A stretch of DNA of 64,000 bases, taken from NCBI GenBank assembly GCA_020635825.1, contig JACJZA010000011.1, positions 52,724 to 116,723 on the forward strand. Direction: 5' to 3'. The notes under the pieces were generated by a model. The model did no database searches and was not told the origin of the DNA. It saw nothing but the letters and a program-made list of their open reading frames with translations. The first letter of the stretch is position 1. Each line of letters starts with the position of its first letter. A program made the translations under genes and the position numbers. Origin of the DNA: Flavobacteriales bacterium. Its GTDB lineage: Bacteria; Bacteroidota; Bacteroidia; Flavobacteriales_E; Vicingaceae. Positions 17,801 to 26,095 of this stretch are shown here, piece after piece.

Positions 17801-18986
17801 AAATTGTATCGTATTAGATGAAAATCCTAATCCATCGTGGGCACCACAATCTTATGCAAAAGTGACAGTATCTTACGGAATAGGTTCAGCTACTGCTTCA
17901 GATAACTGTACGTTAGATACTATGTATAATGATGCTCCGGCTAATTTACCTGTCGGAACTACTACAGTAACTTGGACTGCAGTTGACGTAAATGGAAACA
18001 GTAGCACTTGTTCACAACAAGTAACAATAGAAGATCAAGAAGCTCCAATGGCTGTTTGTCAAAATATCAATGCATATTTAGATGGTTCAGGAATGGTGAT
18101 TATTCCTGATAACGCTATCGATGGTGGCTCATCAGATAACTGTGCAGGAGCTTTAACATATAATGCTCAACTTGTTACATTTACTTGTAATGAATTAGGA
18201 GCAAATACTGATACTTTAACAGTAATGGATGCAGCAGGTAATACTTCGACTTGTGTAGCAACTGTAACAGTTGTTGATACATTAGCACCAGTTGTTACAT
18301 GTCCAGGAAACCAAAATGAAACTCCAGGAGCTTCATGTCAATTTACACTTCCTGATTATACAGGATTAGCAACAGTTTCAGATAACTGTTCTGCTTCACC
18401 TACAATTACTCAGTCTCCATTACCAGGTACTGTTGTTTCTAGTACTACTACTATTACTATAAGTGCAACTGATGGGTCAACAAACATCTCAACATGTACA
18501 TTTGATGTTGTATTCCCTGCTATTGACAATACTATTGATAATAGTTTAATGCCAACATTAACAGCAAACCAAACAGGAGCGACTTACCGTTGGTTAGATT
18601 GTGATAATGGAAATGCTGTAATTCCATCAGAAACTGGTCAATCATTCACAGCAACAATGAATGGTAACTATGCAGTTGAAATTACATTAGGAAATTGTGT
18701 AGATACATCAGCATGTGAGAACATTACTGGAGTAGGTGTTAGAGAAATGAGTACAAATGTAGTTTCTATCTATCCTAACCCAACTAGCGGAATGTTTACA
18801 GTTGACTTGGGAGGAAATACTATAGTGAACTATACTTTAGTTACCTTAGAAGGACGAATAGTAGAGCAAGGGAAAACTGCTGAGAATAAAATTATATTAG
18901 ATTTAAGTGGAGAAAGCAAAGGAGTTTACTTCTTACAGTTGAAAGATGACACATCTAGTCAAGTTTTCAAAGTATTGAAACAGTAA
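14814..18986 (+). CDS. Large secreted LamG / lamin-tail / HYR protein with T9SS sorting domain
   Basis: About 1,390 residues from the ATG at 14814 (MKNFLFIIL, a good signal peptide ending LNAQ); the in-frame ATG at 14790 would add eight polar residues before it. Order of domains: LamG-like jelly roll (about 20-200); a second beta domain starting AGDIAIIGINSDN; a lamin tail domain (PDLVISEIMYNPP ... LSNGGEFVTIKN); HYR repeats (PVITC ... VGTTTVTWT) in which a module of about 137 residues is inserted twice (16806-17214 and 17469-17880); further HYR units; and a type A T9SS domain (VSIYPNPTSGMFTVD ... VFKVLKQ). Secreted or surface-bound, likely an adhesin or matrix protein; binding partner unknown. 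Its C-terminal domain is nearly the same as that of the next gene. Confidence 0.8.
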   Translation: MKNFLFIILVFFTISLNAQNALDFNGNNWVVTDPIGSLGDFTIEMDIRIDGSGTGTNYQRILSTINNGLSIAVDPFSGNNIRIFSANLNLGWINSPVNLTTNTWYHMAWVREATTITLYINGASAWTYPCSASNLASSNWFLAANENNLSENANCTIDNFRLWNDARTSTEISGNYQSCVSTSDPNLITLYDFEEGTGTTTSDLATTDGSQNGTLIGSPQWSLEGFSCKTTQAMLAGDIAIIGINSDNFSASVRDDFTFITLKEIPAGEVIYFTADGWGGTDWSGSNGGGHYSWTAPAGGLGCGTVVHVYMTSTLNVLASSIGFISGPYSGLPASNYLLFADGDQILMYQASSPGDMNPTFITAITFSSDNTNYNATTTWNNISTNAAAYSVLPLGLTNGVNCVSLYPNPSTTNSGLDNSKYTGTLTGNASTLRALINDYINWSGNDATPYDLSPAQFSASVVCPVITPDLVISEIMYNPPEAGTDTLEFIEIYNNDANPVDLTNYTLAGVTYTFPSVILNPGEFYVVAVNSGAFNNVFGSMPDGVFTGGLSNGGEFVTIKNASGNLVDSVRYYTSAPWPTDPNAQGPSLVLCDVNADNNDGNNWNASVIGTGVIINGKEVKASPGAANFCCSMDVTPPVITCAGTDTLYAGTGACGAVSKFVNEYYIPLSQFTAFSGTGGPGCNPTLDIYSCGGDMTFTWNSIETGMPSSVEIEFFQTWYDEGGVSPTMFNGSANNDYVSADYNCSNNVISYTLNTSGYVVGGLNEFTISPATNCIVLDENPDVSWAPQSYAKVSVYYGSTLTAPTVTDNCTVDAVYNDAPLNLPVGTTTVTWTAEDANGNSNTCMQQVVVIDTVAPMINCPADVTLAADMGTCSFDVSSSFENVYYISLSDISSDGIDGPDCNGTGNDAYSCDSVDLSIVWTSIETAMPSSVEVEFYQSYYDVGGNSYTQFNGVPNNDYVSADYSCSNQVINYTLNPTGYIVGGLNAITIIPPTNCIVLDENPNPSWAPQSYAKVTVSYGIGSATASDNCTLDTMYNDAPANLPVGTTTVTWTAVDVNGNSSTCSQQVTIEDQEAPMAVCQNINAYLDGSGMVIIPDNAIDGGSSDNCAGALTYNAQLVTFTCNELGANTDTLTVMDAAGNTSTCVATVTVVDTLAPVVTCPGNQNETPGASCQFTLPDYTGLATVSDNCSASPTITQSPLPGTVVSSTTTITISATDGSTNISTCTFDVVFPAIDNTIDNSLMPTLTANQTGATYRWLDCDNGNAVIPSETGQSFTATMNGNYAVEITLGNCVDTSACENITGVGVREMSTNVVSIYPNPTSGMFTVDLGGNTIVNYTLVTLEGRIVEQGKTAENKIILDLSGESKGVYFLQLKDDTSSQVFKVLKQ
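16806..17880 (+). repeat. Duplicated ~137-residue module nested inside two HYR repeats
   Basis: Two copies, at 16806-17214 and 17469-17880, share the frame YYIxLS ... SIET(G/A)MPSSVE(I/V)EF(F/Y)Q ... NNDYVSADYxCSN ... NCIVLDENP ... SWAPQSYAKV. Each interrupts an HYR domain after its first strands (PVITC / MINCPADV) and before the VTDNC / ASDNC strand. The insertion point is the same in both. Confidence 0.75.
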
Positions 18987-19008
18987 AAATGTTCTAATCA
19001 ATAAAAAA

Positions 19009-19034
19009 GCCTTACAGAAATGTGGGGCTTTTTT
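19009..19034 (+). terminator. Rho-independent terminator after the LamG/HYR gene
   Basis: GCCTTACA-gaaa-TGTGGGGC (two G-U pairs) flanked by an A-run before and TTTTTT after. It closely resembles the terminator at 20896. Confidence 0.85.
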
Positions 19035-19091
19035 ATTATATTTAAAACTGGTTTGGTTATTGTAAATAAGGAATTTAAATCAAAAAAAATT

Positions 19092-20873
19092 ATGAAACAA
19101 ATATTTACACTCTTGTTTTCTTTGAGCAGCATGATATTATTAGCTCAGTCACAATTTTCTGAAGTATATAACAGTGGAGGTTATATGGGCAGGATATGGG
19201 GCTTAGATGAAAAAACTGATAGTTCTTATGTTATTGCCGGTAACTATTCTCTTGCGGAAATAAGTGCTGAAGGTAATTTAAATTGGATGAAAGGTTATCG
19301 CGATTCATCATGGGCTGAAACTTATTATTATGGAGTATTAACTACGCTTGATGGAGGTTCTCTAATTACAGGATATACAAGAGCTTTTGGTAATGGGTCA
19401 AAAGACATGTTAATTTTAAAAACAGATTTATTTGGAGAAATAGAATGGTCTTTAGTATTAGGTGAAGATAATAATGATATGGCTTATGAAGCACTACAAT
19501 TGAGTGATAGTAGTTATATTGTGTGTGGGGGATATGCGTTATCTCCTAGTTCATTTACAAAAGCAAGCGTATTTAGAATAGATAAAGCAGGGAATTTAAT
19601 GTGGGGTAAATATGCAGAAGATGGAGGAATAGATAATTTTATTCGAGTAATTAAAACTAGCGATGATATGCTCTATTTATGTGGAAACCATGGAGGAAGA
19701 GCTCAAGTGGCTAGAATGGATTTAGATGGAAATGTTCTTTGGGGGAAAGTGATAGCACCCAACTGGTGTAATATTGCCAGAGGAATCGCTGAAGCTCCAA
19801 ATAAAGGAGTTTTTGTTGCTTCTAATTCGGAATATGTTGGACTGGGTTCATCTAGTAATAGTACTCCAGATTTAGTTATCTATCAATTAGATTCTTTAGG
19901 AAATATAGTATGGAATAAATTTTATGGAAATATAGGAAGAGAATATGCTGAAGCAGCTCTTTTTGATGAATCAGATTCGACCTATGTGGTGGTTTTTGAT
20001 GAAGATACATCTAGTACTCCAGGAACAATGGCTAACTATGGATTAGCTAAATTTGATTTAAATGGAGATTTAGTGTGGAGTAGGACTTATGGAGACTCTG
20101 GTTATGATTATCCTAGAATGGTTAGAAAAACAGCTGATGGTAGTTTTTTGTTGGGTGGAGAATCTACTTCTTTTGGAGGGGTTAAACCATTTTTAGTAAA
20201 AACAGATAATAATGGAGCAGGAAGTGGATGTTATGAAGATAATATGACTTTTGATACAACCGGAGTTGCTCCAACTATATTTATTGATTCCAGTTATGCT
20301 TTTTCTACTTTAATCCCTCAAATAATACCTAGTAATCTCTTCACTTTTGATATTACTGCCGATGATTCTTTATTTTGTTATGGGTGTGATTCTGTTTCGG
20401 CACAATTTTCCTATACAATAAATAATGATGAGGTTAGCTTTATGGATTCATCAGCTAATGCTGTAAAATATTATTGGGAGTTTGGAGATGGTAATTTCTC
20501 TACAATTAAAAACCCTGTTCATACATACTCTTTAGATGGTGATTACACAGTTTGTTTAACAACATTTAACTCATGTAGTTCAGATAGCAGTTGTCAAATG
20601 TTTAATATTTTAATTACAGGTATTAATGAGTCCCTGAAAAATAAAGTAAATATTTATCCCAACCCAACAAATGGAATGTTTACGGTAGATATAGCTAATT
20701 CAAACACTTTTGTTCATTACAAAATATTAAGTATTGAAGGAAGAATCATTGAGCAAGGTAAAACTGCAGAGAACAAAATTATGTTGGATTTAAGTAGAGA
20801 AAGTCAGGGTGTATATTTCTTGCATGTACAAGATGAGAACTCAAGTAAAGTCTATAAAATATTGAAACAGTAA
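19092..20873 (+). CDS. Secreted beta-propeller-like protein with PKD and T9SS sorting domains
   Basis: About 593 residues from the ATG at 19092 (MKQIFTLLFSLSSMILLAQ, a clean signal peptide). A longer reading from 19020 would begin inside the upstream terminator and is rejected. The body (about 20-430) is a repeat domain with units like ILKTDxxGEIEWSxxLG, GNVLWGKVI and DLNGDLVWSRTYGDSGYD, typical of delta-60 / PQQ-like propeller proteins in this phylum. A PKD domain follows (YYWEFGDGNFSTIKNPVHTYS), then a type A T9SS domain (VNIYPNPTNGMFTVD ... VYKILKQ). The protein should be exported to the surface. Its 3' end and terminator resemble those of the preceding gene. Function unknown. Confidence 0.82.
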   Translation: MKQIFTLLFSLSSMILLAQSQFSEVYNSGGYMGRIWGLDEKTDSSYVIAGNYSLAEISAEGNLNWMKGYRDSSWAETYYYGVLTTLDGGSLITGYTRAFGNGSKDMLILKTDLFGEIEWSLVLGEDNNDMAYEALQLSDSSYIVCGGYALSPSSFTKASVFRIDKAGNLMWGKYAEDGGIDNFIRVIKTSDDMLYLCGNHGGRAQVARMDLDGNVLWGKVIAPNWCNIARGIAEAPNKGVFVASNSEYVGLGSSSNSTPDLVIYQLDSLGNIVWNKFYGNIGREYAEAALFDESDSTYVVVFDEDTSSTPGTMANYGLAKFDLNGDLVWSRTYGDSGYDYPRMVRKTADGSFLLGGESTSFGGVKPFLVKTDNNGAGSGCYEDNMTFDTTGVAPTIFIDSSYAFSTLIPQIIPSNLFTFDITADDSLFCYGCDSVSAQFSYTINNDEVSFMDSSANAVKYYWEFGDGNFSTIKNPVHTYSLDGDYTVCLTTFNSCSSDSSCQMFNILITGINESLKNKVNIYPNPTNGMFTVDIANSNTFVHYKILSIEGRIIEQGKTAENKIMLDLSRESQGVYFLHVQDENSSKVYKILKQ

Positions 20874-20895
20874 TAATCTATTTTGATAGTAAAAA

Positions 20896-20919
20896 GCCTT
20901 ACAAAATGTGAGGCTTTTT
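20896..20919 (+). terminator. Bidirectional terminator between the convergent PKD protein and oxidoreductase genes
   Basis: AAAAA-GCCTTACA-aaa-TGTGAGGC-TTTTT. A-runs and T-runs on both sides let it serve both strands. Its right edge overlaps the stop codon of the minus-strand gene. Confidence 0.85.
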
Positions 20920-21952
20920 ATTTTGCAACTCTTAGAGTTTCAATTGCCTGATAAGTTGGATTCAATTCCTTGAATGAAGAGTTGTTTTTTGCATTACCTC
21001 CTTCACATAAATGAAGGAAAGTTTCCAATTCAGAAAAATAACCAGCAGAATACAATTGGTTATGTTCTTTAACTGGTAAAAAACTATTTTGTTGATACAA
21101 AGTAGTGGTTTGAGGAATGAATGTTTTAACCTTTTCTAACGGGATATTCATCATTACTTTAGGCTTGGTCTGGAATACCAACTTAGAAGTATTTTCTGTG
21201 ATGTACTCTCCTTTAGGAGTATTAATGGTTAAAATATCTTGAGCTTCTGTCCATGAATAATCAGTTGAAAATTCTAAAGTTCCAATTATTCCATTTTCGT
21301 GTTGAATTTGAGCCAAATAAACAATCGTCCCCTTTCCTTTCACTACTTTCACATTTTCAATTTTCCCTTCACCAAATAAAAAGAAAATAGCATCTAGTGG
21401 ATGGATAAAAAGATCGAGTAACTCATCACCTTCGGGATAACCTCCGGTTTTGTATTTTAAGGTATAATAATTGGCTTCTTTTGCTTTGGTAGATAGAATA
21501 GAATATAAAGGAGAATACCTTCTTTGTAAACCGGTTAGAGCAATTCCTGTAGATTTAGCTTCAGAAGTAATTAGTTGACTTAACTCATCAGAAGAATTGC
21601 ATGGGGGTTTTTCAATAAAAAGATTTTTGTTGGCTTCTAAAATTTGTTTTGCTAATGCAAAATGAGCATTAGGATTTGCAGATACAAAAACACCTTTAAT
21701 TTCATTGTCATTTAAAACTTCTTCTAAATTGCTGGTTGCTTTTACAGTAGAAAAGTTTTCTTCAACTAACTTTTTGGTGTCTTCACTTCTAACAACTATG
21801 TATTTTAAATCAACATTCAGGTAACTTAAAACAGGATAAAGATTATTAATAGAATGATTGCCGATTCCAACAAAAGCATATTTGCCTTTGAATTTTTTCT
21901 CCAGCATTCCTTTTTTTCGGATTTTCTTATATCGTTCTATTAAACCATTCAT
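20918..21952 (-). CDS. Gfo/Idh/MocA family oxidoreductase
   Basis: A 344-residue NAD(P)-dependent sugar oxidoreductase family member. The Rossmann region starts about residue 25 (YAFVGIGNHSINNLYPVL) and the family EKP motif is present (LFIEKPPCN). A middle HPLDA segment (LFIHPLDAIFFLFG) corresponds to the substrate-side helix. The family acts on sugars or sugar nucleotides, often in surface glycan synthesis. The gene is 12 nt after the FkbM methyltransferase and so probably in an operon with it and the DUF2723 gene. The substrate cannot be deduced. Confidence 0.85.
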   Translation of the reverse strand: MNGLIERYKKIRKKGMLEKKFKGKYAFVGIGNHSINNLYPVLSYLNVDLKYIVVRSEDTKKLVEENFSTVKATSNLEEVLNDNEIKGVFVSANPNAHFALAKQILEANKNLFIEKPPCNSSDELSQLITSEAKSTGIALTGLQRRYSPLYSILSTKAKEANYYTLKYKTGGYPEGDELLDLFIHPLDAIFFLFGEGKIENVKVVKGKGTIVYLAQIQHENGIIGTLEFSTDYSWTEAQDILTINTPKGEYITENTSKLVFQTKPKVMMNIPLEKVKTFIPQTTTLYQQNSFLPVKEHNQLYSAGYFSELETFLHLCEGGNAKNNSSFKELNPTYQAIETLRVAK

Positions 21953-21964
21953 AGAGTGGTCAAT

Positions 21965-22720
21965 TTACACAAATTTTACGTAAATATCTCCGTAAGAAGT
22001 ATCAATAAAATCTTGACTTTGAACATACTCCTCCATTTCATCTCCTGTTTTCCATTTGTCTAAATGAAACTTCATAGACTCGCCATGAGATAAGTTACAT
22101 TCTATATTTCCAAGTTTGTTTAAGTGTTGAATACAGTTTAAAACTACCTCTTTGTTTTCAGGAACTATGTACTCAATAGATAATGACTTAAGAGGCTGAG
22201 TCAATCCTTTTAATACATCATATTCATAGCCTTCCACATCAATTTTACAAAAATCAGGAACACCAAATTCTTTGATTAAATTGTCTAAAGTGGTCATTTC
22301 AATGTCTACCGTTTTATCCCAATTTGCACCCTTAAAACGGTCTTCTTGCATTTGGTCAACATGACTTTTTGAAAAAGAAGAAATCAAAGAAACATCAGAA
22401 ACATATAGCTTTTCCGTGCTTTCTTTTTCGCCTAAACCTTTCTTCACAAGAGGAAGATTAGGGAATCTTTTTTCTAGGGCTTCATAGCAATCTTTTTGAG
22501 GTTCCACCATTACTACTTTCGCTCCTAATTCTAAAAACAATGCAGTTCTGTTTCCAACATTGGCTCCTACATCAAAACAAAGCGAGTTAGGTTGAACAAA
22601 TTGACTATATAACTCTTTTTGTTTGTTTTTTTGAAGCGCAGTGATAATCTTATTTTCCAACTTAATGGAAAATGAATACAATCCCAATCCTCTGATAATG
22701 CTTCTAAGTAATTTTCTCAT
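21965..22720 (-). CDS. FkbM family SAM-dependent methyltransferase
   Basis: A 251-residue class I methyltransferase. Motif I is SLCFDVGANVGNRTALFLELGAKV with the acidic end of strand 2 at MVEPQ. The FkbM signature KIDVEGYEYDVLKGL is present. FkbM enzymes O-methylate sugars or polyketides, and in bacteria most often act on surface polysaccharide or lipid glycans. The start ATG overlaps the stop codon of the upstream DUF2723 gene by one base (TAATG), so the two are translationally coupled. Together with the Gfo/Idh/MocA gene this suggests modification of a lipid- or protein-linked glycan (inference). Confidence 0.9.
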   Translation of the reverse strand: MRKLLRSIIRGLGLYSFSIKLENKIITALQKNKQKELYSQFVQPNSLCFDVGANVGNRTALFLELGAKVVMVEPQKDCYEALEKRFPNLPLVKKGLGEKESTEKLYVSDVSLISSFSKSHVDQMQEDRFKGANWDKTVDIEMTTLDNLIKEFGVPDFCKIDVEGYEYDVLKGLTQPLKSLSIEYIVPENKEVVLNCIQHLNKLGNIECNLSHGESMKFHLDKWKTGDEMEEYVQSQDFIDTSYGDIYVKFV

Positions 22721-25700
22721 TATCCTTGAGTTAGAATTAAACTGTTAATTTCAATAAATTTTTCTGCCATTTCATCAGCCAACCCACATTCTTTATATTT
22801 ATCGTTGGTCAACATGATTAACTGTTGTAGTATGTATTTAGCTCTGTCGATTTCTCCTTGAATAGACTTTCTATCATCACCTCTAAGCGTTAAGTAGTAT
22901 TTCAATTCTTCGTGATACATATTTACCAAACTTCTCACTACGCCATTTCCTTTTTCATACTCTTTAAGTTTGTAATATGATTCTGCGACTGGTATCATAA
23001 AGAAATTATATCCAACCAATCTTTCAGGCATTACACTTAAACAATAATCTAAAGTTTTAACTGCTTCTTCATTTTTTCCTAATCTGATGTAATCTTCAGC
23101 CAAACGAGAGAAGTTGTTTCTGAAATTCATACACATTCTTCTGTTGTTTTCATCTAAATAAATTTCAGAATTTGGATTTTCCATTCCTCCCCAAACAAAT
23201 TTATTCATTAGGTTTTCAGTCATTATTTCGTTAGCAACCTCACCAGTTTGACCATCAAAGCTCATTGCTTTGTAAGGTACTAAGCGATATGCTAAACCTT
23301 CTAATTGGAAGTAAGGAGTCAATCCAATATAACTATCAGCTCCAGTGGTAATAGCAAAATAAACAGGGCGTTCCCAATCATTGGCAGCAAGTATGTCCAA
23401 AATAATTAAATCATTTTTCATGATGTAATTTTTATTAATGGTCCATTCTACTTTATCCACAATTCTATCTATCTTATCTTTTGGTACAGTTCCATTAGAC
23501 ATTACCTTTTGTTTGTCTACAGCAATGCTGAAGTTTTTACTAGGGAAATAATCCACTGATTTACCACTCGATACTGTTACTTTTGATTTTGGAGTATCGT
23601 CAATTAAGAAATCAATAGCTTCATCAACATCAACATGGCCTTCAATTCCTCTGTCGTATATAGGAACAAAATCATTGGTTCCTTGTCTGATTTTATAATC
23701 AGGAATTCTTTGAGGAATACCATCTGCATCCCATGCTTTTCTTCTCATTTGTTCAATGTACCAATCGGTATTCAATAAACTTAAGTTTACTACTCTCACA
23801 TCGGTACGGTATCCTTCTACCTCTTGTACATACCATAAAGGGAAAGTATCATTATCACCATTGGTAAACAAGATTGAATTTGGAGCACAAGAATTTAAAT
23901 AGTTTTTTGCAAAATCACGAGCAGTATATCTTCCCGAACGGTCATGGTCGTCCCAGTTTTGGGTGCCCATTAGAACAGGGGCAGCAAATAAACCAAAAAT
24001 GGTAACACCAATGGCGCTGATGGTTTGTGGAGCTTTTTTACTTAATATTTCATACAAAGCATAGATTCCAACAGCCATCCAAATCGTAAACACATAGAAT
24101 GAACCTACATAAGCATAATCTCTTTCACGTGGTTGTAATGGAGGGGGATTAGTATAAAAGTTAATCGCCATTCCCGTAAAAAAGAACAATAAACCTAATA
24201 CTAAAAAGTCTTTTGGGTCTTTACGGAATTGATACACTAATCCAATTAAGCCAAAAATTAATGGAAGGAAGAAATAAGTATTTCGTCCGGGATTATTCAA
24301 CGTGTTGCTAGGTACTTTGCTTTGGTCTCCTAAACGCATAGAATCTAAAGCATCTATACCACTTAACCAGTTTCCATTTGTAATTTCTCCTTGACTTTGT
24401 ACATCATTTTGACGACCCACAAAGTTCCACATGAAATAACGCCAATATAAGTGACCCCATTGGTAATTGAAAAGGAATGCTAAGTTCTCTCCTAGTGTTG
24501 GTATTTTTATCGTTTCTCCATTAGAAGCACGAACATTTTTACCTCTAAAATTACTCCATTGCTTATAAGCATCTACATGATGCCCTTGAGAACTCCACAT
24601 TCTAGGTAAGAAACCTGAAGTTTTACTGTCGTAATTTGGTTGGTCTTTTTCTCCTTTGTTGGTTTGCTCATACTTTCCTGTTTCTTTGTTTTGGAAGTAA
24701 ACAGGTTTCCCTTCTTTGTAAGGCTCTCTTGGGTCAAGAGGCGTATTAAAAAACTGACCGGTTAAGAACGGAGCTGAGCCATATTGCTCACGATTTAGGT
24801 AAGATAATAAACTAAATGCATTTTCGGGATTATTTTCGTCCATTGGAGGATTAGCAGCTGAACGCAGCATAATCACAGCAAAAGTTGAATAACCAATTAA
24901 GATTACTGTAAAACATAAAAGAATGGTATTCCAAACTACTTTTTGTTTCTTTTGAGTAATGTATAAACCGTAAGCAACTAATCCGATTAATAAAATAATG
25001 TATACAAATAAACCGGAGTTAAAAGGCATTCCAAAAGAATTCACAAAAAGGATTTCGAACATTGACCCTAACTTGTAGGTTCCGGGAATAATTCCAAATT
25101 GTACAACACCTAAAATTAGTAATGAATAGCCTGTTGCAATAAAAAAGCTTTTAACGTTTAGGTCTCTCGTTTTAAAATAGAATAAAAATACCATGGCAGG
25201 AATTGCCAATAAATTCAATAAGTGAACCCCAATAGAAAGTCCCATTAAATAGGCAATTAAAACCATCCAACGCGTACTGTGTTTTTCACCGGATACGGCA
25301 TCCCATTTTAAAATAGCCCAGAAAACAACGGCTGTAAATAATGAAGACATGGCATATACCTCACCTTCTACTGCAGAGAACCAAAATGAATCTGAAAAAG
25401 TATAAGCTAAAGAACCCACCAAAGCACTACCCATTATAGCGTAAGTTTTTGATTGAGTAAGTTCTCCTGTTTTCATAGCCAATTTCTTCACCATGGCAGT
25501 GATGGTCCAAAACAAAAATAAAATGGTAAATGAACTACTCAATGCTGACATTACGTTAATGGCCACAGCTGCATTTTCGGCAGAGGTAAACATGGTAAAG
25601 AATTTACCCAACAACATAAATAATGGGGCTCCCGGAGGGTGACCTACTTCTAAACGATAAGCAGTTGCAATGAACTCACCACAATCCCAAAAACTGGCAG

Positions 25701-25785
25701 TAGGTTCTATGGTTAAAAGGTAGGTAACTGAAGCTATAGCCCAAACCAGCCAGCCTAATATATTGTTTAACTTTTTGTATTCCAT
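22720..25785 (-). CDS. DUF2723 family membrane protein (GT-C-like, protein O-mannosyltransferase related)
   Basis: A 1,021-residue protein. The N-terminal half is polytopic with the DUF2723 signature: LTIEPTASFWDCGEFIATAYRLEVGHPPGAPLF at about 25-55, including the acidic residues expected for a GT-C glycosyltransferase. About a dozen helices run to residue 620. A soluble C-terminal part follows, with TNGDNDTFPLWYVQEVEG and TPR-like helices near the end (about 880-1000). DUF2723 proteins are abundant in Bacteroidota and are proposed to glycosylate extracytoplasmic proteins or lipids; the substrate here is unknown. First gene of the run with fkbM and the oxidoreductase. Confidence 0.88.
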   Translation of the reverse strand: MEYKKLNNILGWLVWAIASVTYLLTIEPTASFWDCGEFIATAYRLEVGHPPGAPLFMLLGKFFTMFTSAENAAVAINVMSALSSSFTILFLFWTITAMVKKLAMKTGELTQSKTYAIMGSALVGSLAYTFSDSFWFSAVEGEVYAMSSLFTAVVFWAILKWDAVSGEKHSTRWMVLIAYLMGLSIGVHLLNLLAIPAMVFLFYFKTRDLNVKSFFIATGYSLLILGVVQFGIIPGTYKLGSMFEILFVNSFGMPFNSGLFVYIILLIGLVAYGLYITQKKQKVVWNTILLCFTVILIGYSTFAVIMLRSAANPPMDENNPENAFSLLSYLNREQYGSAPFLTGQFFNTPLDPREPYKEGKPVYFQNKETGKYEQTNKGEKDQPNYDSKTSGFLPRMWSSQGHHVDAYKQWSNFRGKNVRASNGETIKIPTLGENLAFLFNYQWGHLYWRYFMWNFVGRQNDVQSQGEITNGNWLSGIDALDSMRLGDQSKVPSNTLNNPGRNTYFFLPLIFGLIGLVYQFRKDPKDFLVLGLLFFFTGMAINFYTNPPPLQPRERDYAYVGSFYVFTIWMAVGIYALYEILSKKAPQTISAIGVTIFGLFAAPVLMGTQNWDDHDRSGRYTARDFAKNYLNSCAPNSILFTNGDNDTFPLWYVQEVEGYRTDVRVVNLSLLNTDWYIEQMRRKAWDADGIPQRIPDYKIRQGTNDFVPIYDRGIEGHVDVDEAIDFLIDDTPKSKVTVSSGKSVDYFPSKNFSIAVDKQKVMSNGTVPKDKIDRIVDKVEWTINKNYIMKNDLIILDILAANDWERPVYFAITTGADSYIGLTPYFQLEGLAYRLVPYKAMSFDGQTGEVANEIMTENLMNKFVWGGMENPNSEIYLDENNRRMCMNFRNNFSRLAEDYIRLGKNEEAVKTLDYCLSVMPERLVGYNFFMIPVAESYYKLKEYEKGNGVVRSLVNMYHEELKYYLTLRGDDRKSIQGEIDRAKYILQQLIMLTNDKYKECGLADEMAEKFIEINSLILTQG

Positions 25786-25896
25786 AAATCTTTATTTTTT
25801 ATAGGTAGCGAATTTATGAAATTCTGAAAGATAAATTGTTAAAGGATGTTAATCATTGTTAATTTGAGTGATTGGGAACGAAAAAATTGAAAACTA

Positions 25897-25926
25897 TTGC
25901 AAGAAAATAAAATTTTCCTAAATTTG
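25897..25926 (+). promoter_or_regulatory. Bacteroidota-type promoter for tRNA-Gln
   Basis: TTG (25897-25899), 19 nt spacer, TAAATTTG (25919-25926). This fits the TTTG-N19-TAnnTTTG promoter of the phylum. It ends 9 nt before the mature tRNA start. Confidence 0.65.
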
Positions 25927-25935
25927 CCGTCCAAT

Positions 25936-26008
25936 TGTCCGATGGTGTAACTGGCAACACGTCTGGTTTTGGTCCAGAAGAGTCTAGGTTCGAGCCCTAG
26001 TCGGACAA
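25936..26008 (+). tRNA. tRNA-Gln (anticodon TTG)
   Basis: A complete cloverleaf: acceptor TGTCCGA paired with TCGGACA, D-arm GTGTAACTGGCAACAC, anticodon stem TCTGG/CCAGA with loop TTTTGGT (anticodon TTG, decodes CAA), and T-arm CTAGG-TTCGAGC-CCTAG. The discriminator is A. No CCA is encoded, so it must be added after transcription. It has its own promoter upstream and a hairpin terminator downstream, so it is a single-gene unit. Confidence 0.95.
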
Positions 26009-26023
26009 CTCCCAAAAGTTTAG

Positions 26024-26062
26024 AACCCGTAATAATAGTGAAGCTGTTTTGCGGGTTTTTTA
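26024..26062 (+). terminator. Terminator of the tRNA-Gln unit
   Basis: AACCCG (26024-26029) and CGGGTT (26052-26057) close a 22-nt loop, followed by a T-rich tail. It lies between the tRNA and the next gene. Confidence 0.65.
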
Positions 26063-26095
26063 TTTATATTTGTTTGTAAATCAATAAATTCTTAT

